A DNA stretch of 64,000 nucleotides, from assembly GCA_001464585.1 (NCBI GenBank), contig LNFF01000040.1, positions 195,267-259,266 of the forward strand, read 5' to 3'. Positions 19,239-27,913 of this stretch are shown piece by piece. A model generated the notes under the pieces. That model saw only the letters and a program-made list of their open reading frames with translations. It was not told the DNA's origin and made no database searches. The number at the start of each line of letters is the position of its first letter. Within the stretch, counting starts at the first letter, position 1. Origin of the DNA: Gammaproteobacteria bacterium Ga0077554. GTDB lineage: Bacteria > Pseudomonadota > Gammaproteobacteria > Ga0077554 > Ga007554. The position numbers and the translations under genes are program-made.

Positions 19239-19646
19239 ATGGAAAACCTACGACGCATTGCCAAACCCATCAGTCATTTTGTAATTTTTGCTTTTCTCTG
19301 GCTAGGCCTGCAATTGCCTGCCGCACAAGCCGGGATTGTCGGCACTGAAATTATTGTCAGTAACGCACAAGCCCAGCAAGACCGTACCCAGATTATGAAC
19401 TTGCTCGATCGCAAAGACATTCAAGAGCAACTCGTCAGCCATGGCGTTACTGCAGAGCAAGCCAAGGCACGCGTAGACAGCCTGAGCGATGCCGAAACAC
19501 ATACGCTGGCCAACCAGTTGAACACTCTGCCTGCGGGCGGTGATGCCGGCATCCTGGGGGTGATCGTGCTGATCTTTCTGGTGCTGCTGGTTACCGATAT
19601 CCTCGGCTTGACTAGCGTCTTTCCCTTTACCAAAAAGCATCGCTAA
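19239..19646 (+). CDS. PA2779 family membrane protein
   Basis: A 135-aa protein with a signal or membrane segment at about residues 12-32 ending in AQA, a central helical region with LLDRKDIQEQLVSHGV, and a C-terminal membrane helix (about residues 103-125). This matches the PA2779 family of unknown function, which nearly always precedes a PA2778-type cysteine peptidase, as it does here. AAGGAAAGG lies upstream of the ATG, and a TATAGT box sits at 19195-19200. The stop is 9 nt from the next gene. Confidence 0.85.
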   Translation: MENLRRIAKPISHFVIFAFLWLGLQLPAAQAGIVGTEIIVSNAQAQQDRTQIMNLLDRKDIQEQLVSHGVTAEQAKARVDSLSDAETHTLANQLNTLPAGGDAGILGVIVLIFLVLLVTDILGLTSVFPFTKKHR

Positions 19647-19655
19647 ACTTACTTC

Positions 19656-20618
19656 ATGACACCTATACAATTACCCAGCCTCGGCTGGGTAATTTTTCTA
19701 TGCGCTTTTCTTGTTACGGGCTGTGCAACGCATCCGTTGCAGACTGACCAGTTACTCAAATCTCCTGCTGCGCAACAACCCCCGGTAGAACTCACCGCCG
19801 TACCTTTTTTCCCTCAGGAAGAATTTCAATGCGGCCCCGCGGCGCTGGCCACAGTACTGAATTGGTCTGGCACGCAACTTACCCCCGAAAGCCTTGCACC
19901 CCAGGTGTATCTGCCAGGACGCCAAGGCAGCTTGCAATTAGAGTTGCTGGCGGCGACGCGCCGACACGGGCGCATTCCCTATGTGCTACGGCCTGAGATG
20001 GAAACACTGATCAACGAAGTGCGCGCCGGACATCCGGTGCTGGTGCTGCAAAATCTCGCGTTTAACTGGTATCCAAAATGGCATTACGCCGTGGTCGTGG
20101 GCTTTGATTTACAGGATGATCAAATTATTCTGCGCTCTGGACGGGAGCAGCGGCAGGTGCTGCCCATCAAACTGTTTGAGCGCACCTGGCGGCGCAGCGA
20201 CTATTGGGCGATTACTGTGACGACACCCGACGATGTGCCGCTTAGCGCCGAGGAGATTTCCTATCTGCAGGCCGTGGCGCCGCTGGAACGCCTGCAGCGT
20301 TGGCAAGATGCAAAAACTGCTTACACTGCCGCACTGACGCGCTGGCCAAACAGCATCACCGCGCACATGGGGCTAGGCAATAGCCTGTATGCGTTACACG
20401 ATGTGCGCGGCGCGGAAACCGCGTATCGCCATGTCACACAACAAGACCCGAATTTCGCGCCCGCCTACAACAATCTCGCGCAAACGCTCGCCGATCAAAA
20501 CCATCTGGACGCCGCTGAACAAGCCGCGCGCCACGCGGTGAGCTTAGGTGGCCCACTGCTAACAACGTATCAAGATACTTTGCGGCAGATTATCGCACGG
20601 AAAAAAGAAACGCCATGA
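19656..20618 (+). CDS. PA2778 family cysteine peptidase lipoprotein with TPR repeats
   Basis: A 320-aa lipoprotein: the signal peptide ends in the lipobox VTGC23. Next comes a C39-like papain-fold domain with C59 in FQCGPAALATVL and a histidine in WHYAVVVGF. The C-terminal TPR region (about residues 205-305) has segments such as AYNNLAQTLADQNHLDAAE. The family function is unknown. Processing or anchoring of an envelope peptide is possible. It is co-transcribed with the PA2779-type gene upstream and overlaps the SelW-like gene by 4 nt. Confidence 0.88.
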   Translation: MTPIQLPSLGWVIFLCAFLVTGCATHPLQTDQLLKSPAAQQPPVELTAVPFFPQEEFQCGPAALATVLNWSGTQLTPESLAPQVYLPGRQGSLQLELLAATRRHGRIPYVLRPEMETLINEVRAGHPVLVLQNLAFNWYPKWHYAVVVGFDLQDDQIILRSGREQRQVLPIKLFERTWRRSDYWAITVTTPDDVPLSAEEISYLQAVAPLERLQRWQDAKTAYTAALTRWPNSITAHMGLGNSLYALHDVRGAETAYRHVTQQDPNFAPAYNNLAQTLADQNHLDAAEQAARHAVSLGGPLLTTYQDTLRQIIARKKETP

Positions 20619-20902
20619 ATAGACCGCGCCTGGAAATTGAATATTGCACTCAATGCCGCTGGCTGCTGCGCGCCGCGTGGATGGCGCAGGAACTGCTCAC
20701 TACCTTCGAAGCTGAACTGGGTGGCGTCACACTCGTGCCCGGCACGGGGGGTATTTTTGAAGTGCGGCTGGATAATGAAATTATTTTCTCGCGCAAAGAA
20801 CAGAACCGCTTCCCGGAATCCAAAGAACTTAAACAACAGGTTCGGGATCGCATTGCACCGGATAAACCGTTAGGGCATAGCGACCGTTATCAAGATGATT
20901 GA
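20615..20902 (+). CDS. SelT/SelW/SelH family redox protein
   Basis: A 95-aa thioredoxin-like Rdx protein with the redox motif C11-T-Q-C14 near the N-terminus and the conserved GGIFEVRLDNEIIFSRKE segment. Bacterial members use Cys in place of selenocysteine. The exact role is unknown, but is likely thiol redox. The start overlaps the stop of the peptidase gene (ATGA), indicating one operon. Confidence 0.92.
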   Translation: MNRPRLEIEYCTQCRWLLRAAWMAQELLTTFEAELGGVTLVPGTGGIFEVRLDNEIIFSRKEQNRFPESKELKQQVRDRIAPDKPLGHSDRYQDD

Positions 20903-20928
20903 ACAACAAGTTCGCACATCCATGCTAT

Positions 20929-21939
20929 CTATACGTTGCGCGCCTTTTCAATCAAAGCCTGACCTGCAAGCGCGATGCGTCGCACAAGTACCTGTGCGCC
21001 ATCGTCAAGATAGCGGGCGGCAAGATCTGCGAATAGCGCCTCTGCGTGCGTTTTCGCAAGCCGGGCGAGCAGCACCAGTCCGGCATGTTCATTGCGCCGC
21101 TGTTCTGCATGTAACCTGGTCAAGTCGGGTTCGTCTTGAAGCGCTATAGCCATCAGGCGACATGCCCGCGCGGCAGCGGCGGTTTCCACGGCGACAACGA
21201 TTTCCTGTGAACACAGATGGATATCGTGCAGGTGGCCGAGCAGATCCTGAAGATCCTTGAGTTGCTTGATGATGGCCTTGCCATCTTCGATCTGTTCTTG
21301 TAGAGGCTCCAGCAAGTACCGCAAACGTTTCACCCGGATCCGGTTAGCGTGTATAGCTTCATCATCACTGGAAGAATCAATACGCCACCGACCTTTCCCC
21401 ATTTCCTTGCAGAGTTGTTTGATCTGTATCCCGCTCGCTTCGGCAAATGATATATCGCGTGCCTGGCCATTCAGATCATAGACAATGGAGTATGTTTGAA
21501 GCTGCTTGCGGAGCCTTTGCTCAAGGCGCCTAAAGTCCGCATCCACCCTTGCGCGGATTTCCTCATAGGCCTTGCTTTTGCGCGCCTCCAGCCTTTCCAG
21601 CAGCCCTAGCCAGCCGATCCGCTGGCGTGGCTGCAGGTTTTGTTCCTGGGATCGCAGCCACTCAATCCACACCTCGGTGTCGCGCGCCTCATTGGTGGTG
21701 CGCGCCAGACGCCGTAGCTGTTTCTGGCTCTTTCCTGAAACGGTGTCCGACAGGGAAGACTGGTAGGCTTGCATACAGCTACGCAAGCGGCGCAATGCCA
21801 CACGGAAGTCATGCAGCGCTTCCAGATCGTCTGGCTTATCAACCCGCTGATACGCCGCAACAGCGGCATCCAATTGCGACAAGGCCATAATGCGCGCTGC
21901 ACGCGCCACAGGAAATATCAGCATCTCCGCAGGATTCAT
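20929..21939 (-). CDS. CHAD domain-containing protein
   Basis: A 336-aa mainly helical protein. The CHAD signature is the conserved histidine and arginines in LEALHDFRVALRRLRSCMQ near residue 42, with a second basic cluster in IHANRIRVKRLRYLLEPL. CHAD domains bind polyphosphate and often pair with CYTH triphosphatases. No CYTH partner is in the window. The ATG at 21939 directly follows a possible GTG start at 21942. It is convergent with the SelW-like gene. Confidence 0.9.
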   Translation of the reverse strand: MNPAEMLIFPVARAARIMALSQLDAAVAAYQRVDKPDDLEALHDFRVALRRLRSCMQAYQSSLSDTVSGKSQKQLRRLARTTNEARDTEVWIEWLRSQEQNLQPRQRIGWLGLLERLEARKSKAYEEIRARVDADFRRLEQRLRKQLQTYSIVYDLNGQARDISFAEASGIQIKQLCKEMGKGRWRIDSSSDDEAIHANRIRVKRLRYLLEPLQEQIEDGKAIIKQLKDLQDLLGHLHDIHLCSQEIVVAVETAAAARACRLMAIALQDEPDLTRLHAEQRRNEHAGLVLLARLAKTHAEALFADLAARYLDDGAQVLVRRIALAGQALIEKARNV

Positions 21940-21984
21940 CACTATTATTCCACTCCACGCCGTTGAAACGGGCCATGATACACA

Positions 21985-22548
21985 TTAATGTACGTGATGA
22001 TGCGCGCCACCTTCTGCCTTCGCGTTCACGGATTTGTTATAGCCACGCAACGCATCATAACGCCGCACCTGATCCGGCGTAAGAATAGCCTTTTGGTCAA
22101 GGTGCGCTTCGAGGTGAACCTGGCGTATTTGCGCTTGCAAGGTTGCGAGATTTTCCAATGTGGATTGCAGCGTATCTTTGCTGATGCTGCCGCTTGCAAA
22201 TAATGTATCGAGCAACTGCTCCTGTTCCACCAGTGCTTTACCTAAACGCATGGCTTCGGCTTGCATGGACTTGAATTGTCGCTGGGTGCGGGCGTGTTGT
22301 TCGGGGGAAAGCTGGAGTTGTTGCGATAACTCAAGAACGTGCGCGGGGCCGGGGTAATGGTTCATCTCCGCTGCTTTTGCAAAGCCCGCGCCTTTGCCGG
22401 CCAGATAACTTTTTATTTCGTCCGGCGACAGCGCTTTTATATCACGCTGTTCTTGTCCTGTGTAAGGTGACGGCGTGGGTTGATTTGCAAAAGCAGCGCT
22501 GGTGGATAGCAGGCACAGGGATAAAATGGTGTAACGCGACTTAAGCAT
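21985..22548 (-). CDS. Spy/CpxP-like periplasmic protein
   Basis: A 187-aa protein with a Sec signal peptide (residues 1-21, ending in SAAFA) and a helical body. The repeated LSPEQ and LTPDQ segments are the LTxxQ-type signature of the Spy/CpxP/heavy-metal-resistance family. A His-rich C-terminus (GGAHHHVH) suggests metal binding. Members act as periplasmic chaperones or metal-stress sensors. No CpxAR-type two-component system is adjacent. Confidence 0.78.
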   Translation of the reverse strand: MLKSRYTILSLCLLSTSAAFANQPTPSPYTGQEQRDIKALSPDEIKSYLAGKGAGFAKAAEMNHYPGPAHVLELSQQLQLSPEQHARTQRQFKSMQAEAMRLGKALVEQEQLLDTLFASGSISKDTLQSTLENLATLQAQIRQVHLEAHLDQKAILTPDQVRRYDALRGYNKSVNAKAEGGAHHHVH

Positions 22549-22576
22549 ATCATCCCCTTTATTAAGTTTTGCTGCA

Positions 22577-22658
22577 TGTCATTTCGAGCATAGCGAGAAA
22601 TCTTGTCCATTATTATAATGGCAAACATTAAAGATTTCTCGCTACGCTCGAAATGACA
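22577..22658. repeat. Palindromic intergenic repeat, copy 1
   Basis: TGTCATTTCGAGCATAGCGA on the left (22577) is matched by its near-perfect complement ending at 22658, with arms of about 28 bp and a 26-base centre. The same arm sequence recurs at 63652-63736. It lies between the Spy-like and DUF3135 genes and may act as a transcript-stabilising or terminating hairpin. Confidence 0.85.
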
Positions 22659-22674
22659 CGCATCAGAGTTTCCT

Positions 22675-23067
22675 TTACATCACAGCTTTTGACCGAGTGA
22701 AGGGCAAGATAGTGGCGGAGGCGGTGGGGCGTACGGGCAGGGCGGGTTGTTTTGATTTTGATAAAGTGTCTTCCACCGCAACGTTGCGGGCCTGGGCGGT
22801 CTGCATCATCAGCAGCGCATTCAACAGGCCGCGCTCGCTATACACGGAATCCCACATTTTATTGAACAGGTGAATGCAGGCGTGCATGGGATTGCTGCAA
22901 CGCTGGCGCTCCATATCAATGCGCCACTGCAAACGGCGCAATTGCGGCTGCCGCTCAAGGGGCGCGCTGGCGATAACAGCTTCGATGAGATCCGCACGTC
23001 GCTGGGCGAAGGCCGCGGGATCGGTCTTTGCCAGCGTTGCCCATTCATCGAAGTTAAAAGGGTTCAT
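22675..23067 (-). CDS. DUF3135 family protein
   Basis: A 130-aa protein beginning MNPFNFDEWATLAKTDP, with the family-typical FDEW and RLQWRIDMERQRCSNPM segments. It has no signal peptide or membrane helix. The function is unknown. It lies 11 nt downstream of slyD on the same strand, so the two are probably co-transcribed. Confidence 0.8.
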   Translation of the reverse strand: MNPFNFDEWATLAKTDPAAFAQRRADLIEAVIASAPLERQPQLRRLQWRIDMERQRCSNPMHACIHLFNKMWDSVYSERGLLNALLMMQTAQARNVAVEDTLSKSKQPALPVRPTASATILPFTRSKAVM

Positions 23068-23078
23068 AGGCGTTAGTG

Positions 23079-23564
23079 TTAGTGATGGTGGTGATCGTCG
23101 CCGCTATGCGCATGGCCATGCTCCAGCTCTTCTTCGGTTGCGGGACGCACGTCGGCCACTTCAATGTCAAAATGTAAAATCATGCCAGACAAAGGATGAT
23201 TGCCATCGAGCATGACGCTGACGTCACTCAACTGGGTAATGGTAAAGATTTTTTCGCCTTCAGGGCTGTCGATGGAAACACGATCACCGGGCGCCAGATC
23301 GGCATCGTCGGGAAACTGCGCGCGCGGCACTTCGATTTGCGCTTCAGGGTCACGTTCGCCATAGCCCTGCGCGGGATGAACAATAACATGAGGTTTGTCA
23401 CCTACTGATAAACCTTCCAGACTTTTTTCCAGGCCGGGAATGATGTTGCCATAGCCGTGCAAATAGGTAAACAACTCGCCATCTTCTGTGGCGTCAAGCG
23501 TGTCGTTGTTTTCGTCAGTAAGCTCGTAGTGCATGGACACTACCATGCCGCGGGTGATTTTCAT
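23079..23564 (-). CDS. slyD: FKBP-type peptidyl-prolyl isomerase SlyD
   Basis: A 161-aa FKBP-type isomerase and chaperone with the family core GYGNIIPGLEKSLEGLSVGD and PAQGYGERDP. The insert-in-flap chaperone domain lies between residues 75 and 130. The short C-terminal tail (HGHAHSGDDHHHH) is a metal-binding stretch, shorter than the long His/Cys tail of E. coli SlyD. It may act in protein folding and nickel handling. The next gene on the same strand encodes a DUF3135 protein. Confidence 0.93.
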   Translation of the reverse strand: MKITRGMVVSMHYELTDENNDTLDATEDGELFTYLHGYGNIIPGLEKSLEGLSVGDKPHVIVHPAQGYGERDPEAQIEVPRAQFPDDADLAPGDRVSIDSPEGEKIFTITQLSDVSVMLDGNHPLSGMILHFDIEVADVRPATEEELEHGHAHSGDDHHHH

Positions 23565-23689
23565 GAAAAAGCCTCTTTAAATGTGAGCTTGAATACGCTG
23601 GGGTAGAATAAGATTTGTTTTAACTATATCACATATTTGCCCATTAAATAATATCGTAATCGACAAAAAATGCCGCTAAAACCCTCTAT

Positions 23690-23761
23690 TTTTCAATAGC
23701 CTGCGCGCGCCGCCGGACGACCATGATCGGCGGCCATAAGGCGCGGATAACTTATTGAAAA
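23690..23761. repeat. 72-bp nested hairpin between slt and slyD
   Basis: Three nested stems: TTTTCAATA (23690) with TATTGAAAA (to 23761), CGCGC with GCGCG, and GCCGCCG with CGGCGGC around a 12-base loop. On the plus strand an AT-rich tail follows. On the minus strand it comes directly after the slt stop. It probably ends or attenuates slt transcription, although the minus-strand side lacks a clean T-run. Confidence 0.6.
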
Positions 23762-23771
23762 TAAATTATTT

Positions 23772-25793
23772 TTAGGGGACGGGTGGGGCTTGGACGGGCT
23801 CTGAACGCGGCTTGGGATCAACAACGGGGGCGGGCTCTTCGCCGATAGGCAGCATCAGCCTGGAGAGCGACACGGGTTCGCCGCCTAGACGATATTGATA
23901 GATGATGGTAAAGGCCATGACGCGGCGCACGTAGTCGCGGGTTTCTTTGAAGGGGATATTTTCCACCCATAATTCTGCGGATATCGCATCACCTGTGGTC
24001 GGCATCCACTGCCGCACACGCCCGACACCGGCATTATAGGCGGCGGTGGCCAGCACCGAATTAGCGGCGAAACGGTCTAGCCCAGTACGCAAATAGGCGG
24101 AGCCTAAGCGCACGTTCACTTCTGGCAAGAGTAAGTTGTCGATATTCTTCAGTTTCATTTTTAACCCTTTGGCGACCATGCGCGCGGTGGCGGGCATGAG
24201 CTGCATCAAGCCCAGCGCGCCCACCGGGGAACGCGCGTCGGTCATGAAGGCGCTTTCCTGACGCATAATCGCAAAAGCCCAGGCAGGATCAATGGCGCTG
24301 TCTTTGGCGCGCAACTCCACATGCTCACGGTGATCGAGCGGGAACAATAATTCCAGGTCATCCTGTCGTGGCGCCTGGGCGATGGTGAAGATGGCGCCGT
24401 CGCGCCAACCCCAGTCATGCGCCAGTTTGGCGGCGCGCAGCTTGAGGTTTTCGTCGAAATCCTGGATGGCGTAATTCCATTCCCGTCGGGTGTCCGTCAA
24501 ACGCCCCAGTATATAAAATTCACGGGCGCGCGCAATGCCGGGCAGTTGCTCTATCACCGCCATTTCTTCGGCGGTAACCAGCAACGGACGATGCGTAAGG
24601 GTATAGGGTTGGCCGAGCCGATCGGCGGCAAGAAAGCCGTAATAATCACGCCCTATCAGGCGGGTGTAGAGGGCGGCGGCCTCCTCAGGAAAATCCAGTT
24701 GCTCAAGCGCGCGCGCCTGCCAGTAACGCCAGCGTGATGAGGCCTGTTCTTCGATGCTGAGTTGCGAAATCCAGGTGAGCACCGCACTCCAGTCGCCGCT
24801 GTTCATGGCCAGCAACACGCGCCGTTCGCGCACGCGCTGATCTTCTTCGCTACGATCTAAAGCCCCCAGCCAGACGCTGGCCTGCGGCTCATTCTGGGTC
24901 GCAAGCGCCAGGGCGAGGTTGCGATTCACAGCGGTGATGTGCGCTGCCGTGAACGGTTGTGTGGCGCGCAGGGTTTGCCATACATTAACGGCACCCGCCG
25001 CATCATTTAAGGCCAGACGCTTGATCCCATACGCAAGAATGTTCGGGAGCTGGGGGTGTTGCAGGTTAAATGCAGGAAGCGTTTTAACGCGTTCCGGGCG
25101 TTGCCGCAACTCCAGCCACCAACCCGCCCACAACTGATCCGCAGGCGGCAAAAGGTGGCTCAGCTCCCGCGCCAGATCGAGTTGTCCCGCCTCTATAGCC
25201 AACCCCAGGCGCCGCCACACCAATTCATCACTCAAGCCGCCGTCTTTGCGCCACGCCTCAAATACGCTATCGCACACCGCCGATAAAGATTGCCCGGTGA
25301 GCCACACGGCATCCAGATCGGTAAAAGCGTCAGTGGTATTATCGGTATTTATGAGGGCGCGGCGATACAGGCATTGCATTTCAGCGCTGTTATCACCCCC
25401 GCCACCCATGCCATTCACGGGTTGGTAAGCATCAACAAAATCCTGCCAACGATCTTGCTCCACCAGCGTGCGCAACCACGCATCGTGCAAGCGCCACGCC
25501 AGCGGCGAATCCGCGTAGGCCCATAAAAACCCATACACCTCATCTGTGGGTGCTGTATCAAGACGGGGATGCAACTCCTGATACAACAGATAAGGATACA
25601 GCGGATAGTCTGCCAGTTTTTTTAGCAGGCGCTGAAATTCGGGGGGGTTGTTTTGCTTCAAAGCCTGCTCGGCCGCTACAAAGTCCAGACGCTGTTGTGC
25701 CAGATCAGCCCCGTCTTCGGCAAGGGCGGCGACTGAGGCCGTGCTGACCCATAGAGCCCACCATAAAATAATAATTCTCGCCCCGAAGAGCAT
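23772..25793 (-). CDS. slt: Soluble lytic murein transglycosylase
   Basis: About 673 aa. The ATG at 25793 with AAGG upstream gives a normal signal peptide (ending near ASVAALA), so it is preferred over a longer frame. A large superhelical domain fills the N-terminal 430 residues. A SLT lysozyme-like domain follows with catalytic E in FAIMRQESAFMTDARSPVGA, the LMQLMPATA motif and the AYNAGVGRVRQW segment. It cleaves peptidoglycan glycan strands in the periplasm. The C-terminus ends in a Pro-rich tail not found in E. coli Slt70. Confidence 0.94.
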   Translation of the reverse strand: MLFGARIIILWWALWVSTASVAALAEDGADLAQQRLDFVAAEQALKQNNPPEFQRLLKKLADYPLYPYLLYQELHPRLDTAPTDEVYGFLWAYADSPLAWRLHDAWLRTLVEQDRWQDFVDAYQPVNGMGGGGDNSAEMQCLYRRALINTDNTTDAFTDLDAVWLTGQSLSAVCDSVFEAWRKDGGLSDELVWRRLGLAIEAGQLDLARELSHLLPPADQLWAGWWLELRQRPERVKTLPAFNLQHPQLPNILAYGIKRLALNDAAGAVNVWQTLRATQPFTAAHITAVNRNLALALATQNEPQASVWLGALDRSEEDQRVRERRVLLAMNSGDWSAVLTWISQLSIEEQASSRWRYWQARALEQLDFPEEAAALYTRLIGRDYYGFLAADRLGQPYTLTHRPLLVTAEEMAVIEQLPGIARAREFYILGRLTDTRREWNYAIQDFDENLKLRAAKLAHDWGWRDGAIFTIAQAPRQDDLELLFPLDHREHVELRAKDSAIDPAWAFAIMRQESAFMTDARSPVGALGLMQLMPATARMVAKGLKMKLKNIDNLLLPEVNVRLGSAYLRTGLDRFAANSVLATAAYNAGVGRVRQWMPTTGDAISAELWVENIPFKETRDYVRRVMAFTIIYQYRLGGEPVSLSRLMLPIGEEPAPVVDPKPRSEPVQAPPVP

Positions 25794-25906
25794 ACTGCTT
25801 ACCTTTTTGCGGAATTGTTGCGGATACTGGTTATCGGCACGCAGGTGCGTCACTCATGATAGGATTAACAAACATCCTATTATAAACCATTATTTAGGTG
25901 CCTCTT

Positions 25907-26023
25907 ATGCCCACCTGCCCACTCTGCACCCCTGAACACGAAACGCTCTTGTGGCAAGACAACAACTGCCGCATTATCCGGGTGATCTACCAGACGCATG
26001 CAAAAGAAATATCGGACTTGAGT
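25907..26023 (+). pseudogene. Decayed duplicate of the HIT gene 5' end
   Basis: The first 117 bases copy the start of the intact HIT gene at 27331. MPTCPLCTPEHET and WQDNNCRII are shared almost exactly, but a 33-base in-frame segment (encoding LVPDVHYGGFC in the intact gene) is missing. Homology stops after the SDL codons. Read through, the frame ends in unrelated residues without the HxHxH motif. It is therefore a fragment and not a working gene. It marks the left edge of a 1.3-kb insert holding two membrane-protein genes. Confidence 0.85.
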
Positions 26024-26218
26024 CAATACAATAGCAGCATCCTTGAAAAAGGGTGGCGCCACCTTTTCCCGCGCTTAACTTTGGCCATTCACTACGCACT
26101 CCCTGCTTTAATGTCGTCCAATAAACAATTTTGTTGCATCAGTAAGCGTTTAGTCGGTATGATAAATTCATTTCACACTCAATATCCGTGAACAATATGT
26201 CGATATAAGAAGTTAATA

Positions 26219-26665
26219 ATGGCACACCGTAGTGAAAGAAAAAAACCGAAATCTCTCGAGGAGAACGAATATCGACTCAAGCGGTGGTACGTTGTGGTTC
26301 CTGCGGTTGCGAAAATCATCTCGGAGGGATGTAAGTGGTTTGCTATTCTTGGGATCGTTTACTTCGTTGCTGACGCTGTTAAGCCCTTTGCGGGTAAAGT
26401 AACATTAACGGATATCAACGCTAGTGTGGACGCATTCGGTCTCAAAAATCTGGGGGAAGCCCTTAAGAACTGCATAACGGTGGGCGTGCTCGGACTGATG
26501 GTTGGCACCGGAGGAATCCTCTATGGGCGGCGCGAATCCCGCTTACGGCGGGACGCTGTCGAGCGTCTACATTATTACCAGCTCAAATGGGAGCAGCACA
26601 TCGACCCGAAGCGCACATCTAGTACTCTCACACCCACGGGTGATACCCGGCCGGAGGATCAGTAA
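26219..26665 (+). CDS. Two-helix membrane protein of unknown function (pair, first gene)
   Basis: A 148-aa protein with a very basic N-terminus (HRSERKKPKSLEEN), two membrane helices (about residues 37-60 and 85-104) and a charged C-terminal tail. I do not recognise the family. Its stop TAA overlaps the next start ATG by one base (TAATG), so the two proteins are made together. Base composition is more AT-rich than in neighbours, which with the flanking HIT duplication suggests acquisition by transfer. Confidence 0.6.
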   Translation: MAHRSERKKPKSLEENEYRLKRWYVVVPAVAKIISEGCKWFAILGIVYFVADAVKPFAGKVTLTDINASVDAFGLKNLGEALKNCITVGVLGLMVGTGGILYGRRESRLRRDAVERLHYYQLKWEQHIDPKRTSSTLTPTGDTRPEDQ

Positions 26666-27228
26666 TGGAAATATTAGCAAACATTTTTGTTAATGGGCTG
26701 TTGCTATTCGTATTGTGGTGGCTTTTTTTTGTGGAATATAAGCGCTATCGCTGTGATCGGACTCGTCAAGAGTTATTTAAAATTCGCGACCAACTCTTCC
26801 AAAAAGCAGCTGATGGGGTTCTGCCATTTGATTCGAAAGCATATTGCCTGACACGTACGACGTTGAATGGCATGATACGCTTTGCACATGAAGTTTCCTT
26901 CATCCGTCTGTTGCTTGGTTTCTGGCTTCATACGTCAATCCACGACAGGGATGCAAAACGTTACCTTGAGGACATGAGCCAAGCATTAAATGATTTACCG
27001 GAGCCTGGCCGTACAGCCGTCAAGGAGGCGCGCTCTAAGATGCACCTCATCATTATTTCACACGTCATTCACACTTCCCTAGCGCTGCTGATTCTCTTAA
27101 AACCCTTCCTATACTATTTGCGATTGGTTCATAAATTAAGCTTCTATCAAAATAAGGCAGAAACGAGATTGGCTCCTTTGGACGCCGAAGCACGTCATGT
27201 CGGCAATAGCATTTGCCCCGCACACTAA
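26665..27228 (+). CDS. Membrane protein of unknown function (pair, second gene)
   Basis: A 187-aa protein with an N-terminal helix (about residues 4-24), a basic segment KRYRCDRTRQE, a hydrophobic stretch near residues 78-92 and a strong C-terminal helix (about residues 128-152). No catalytic motif was seen. Start-stop overlap couples it to the gene before. Such tightly coupled small membrane pairs on a transferred segment can be envelope, immunity or phage-defence modules, but nothing in the sequence decides this. Confidence 0.6.
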   Translation: MEILANIFVNGLLLFVLWWLFFVEYKRYRCDRTRQELFKIRDQLFQKAADGVLPFDSKAYCLTRTTLNGMIRFAHEVSFIRLLLGFWLHTSIHDRDAKRYLEDMSQALNDLPEPGRTAVKEARSKMHLIIISHVIHTSLALLILLKPFLYYLRLVHKLSFYQNKAETRLAPLDAEARHVGNSICPAH

Positions 27229-27330
27229 TTCCTCCATGGGGATTTATAAACAGAGCACAGCCTATTGCTGAGATGCGGCAAAATTGTAAACTATTTGCCA
27301 TCCTTAAGTTTAGGTAAAATCCAGCCTATT

Positions 27331-27750
27331 ATGCCCACCTGCCCCCTCTGCACCCCTGAACACGAAACCATCCTGTGGCAAGACACCAACTGCCGCATTA
27401 TACTGGTGCCTGATGTGCATTACGGTGGATTTTGCCGGGTGATCTGGAAGGTGCATGTAAAAGAAATGTCGGACCTGGGCGCGAAACAACGGCAGCACTT
27501 CATGGCGGTGGTGTTTGGCGTGGAGGAGGTGTTGCGTGAAACCCTGCGGCCGGACAAGATCAACCTCGCGTCACTGGGCAATCAGGTGCCGCATCTGCAC
27601 TGGCATGTGATTCCACGTTTTGCCGACGATGCCCACTTTCCTGATCCCATATGGGCGACAGCGCAGCGTACCGGGCAGACGCACGCTGTAGACCCGGTAG
27701 TACTTATGCAACGACTCAGCATGCGGTTAGGGGAACCTTTGCAAGGATGA
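27331..27750 (+). CDS. HIT family hydrolase
   Basis: A 139-aa HIT protein with the histidine triad HLHWHVIPRF and an N-terminal CPLC pair that may bind zinc. HIT enzymes hydrolyse or transfer nucleotides from AMP-type conjugates. The ATG at 27331 is set by the family start MPTCPLC and by the homologous start of the duplicate at 25907. The gene is complete and appears functional. Its 5' part exists twice in this window. Confidence 0.92.
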   Translation: MPTCPLCTPEHETILWQDTNCRIILVPDVHYGGFCRVIWKVHVKEMSDLGAKQRQHFMAVVFGVEEVLRETLRPDKINLASLGNQVPHLHWHVIPRFADDAHFPDPIWATAQRTGQTHAVDPVVLMQRLSMRLGEPLQG

Positions 27751-27787
27751 GACGATCTAACTTCGTGGAAACCTGGAGGTGTTCAAC

Positions 27788-27895
27788 ATGATCCCAGAAC
27801 GCATTTTGATTATACTGTCATCACTGATGGTAATTATGGCGATCAGCTTGAAAAGCTGTGGCTCGATGGCAACCACAACCATATTATCTGAATAA
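27788..27895 (+). CDS. 35-aa small membrane protein
   Basis: The ATG at 27788 has a very strong ribosome binding site (GGAGGTGTTC, about 6-8 nt upstream) and is followed by 35 codons and TAA. The product has one hydrophobic segment (about residues 5-20) followed by LKSCGSMATTT. It lies 37 nt after the HIT gene and may be co-transcribed with it. The strong signal makes a real gene plausible, but there is no family assignment. Confidence 0.5.
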   Translation: MIPERILIILSSLMVIMAISLKSCGSMATTTILSE

Positions 27896-27913
27896 GCAGA
27901 CTTCTTAACTGCA

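Noticed and set aside
25898-26191. A complete second HIT gene
   Set aside because: Homology ends after about 39 codons, and the histidine triad is missing.
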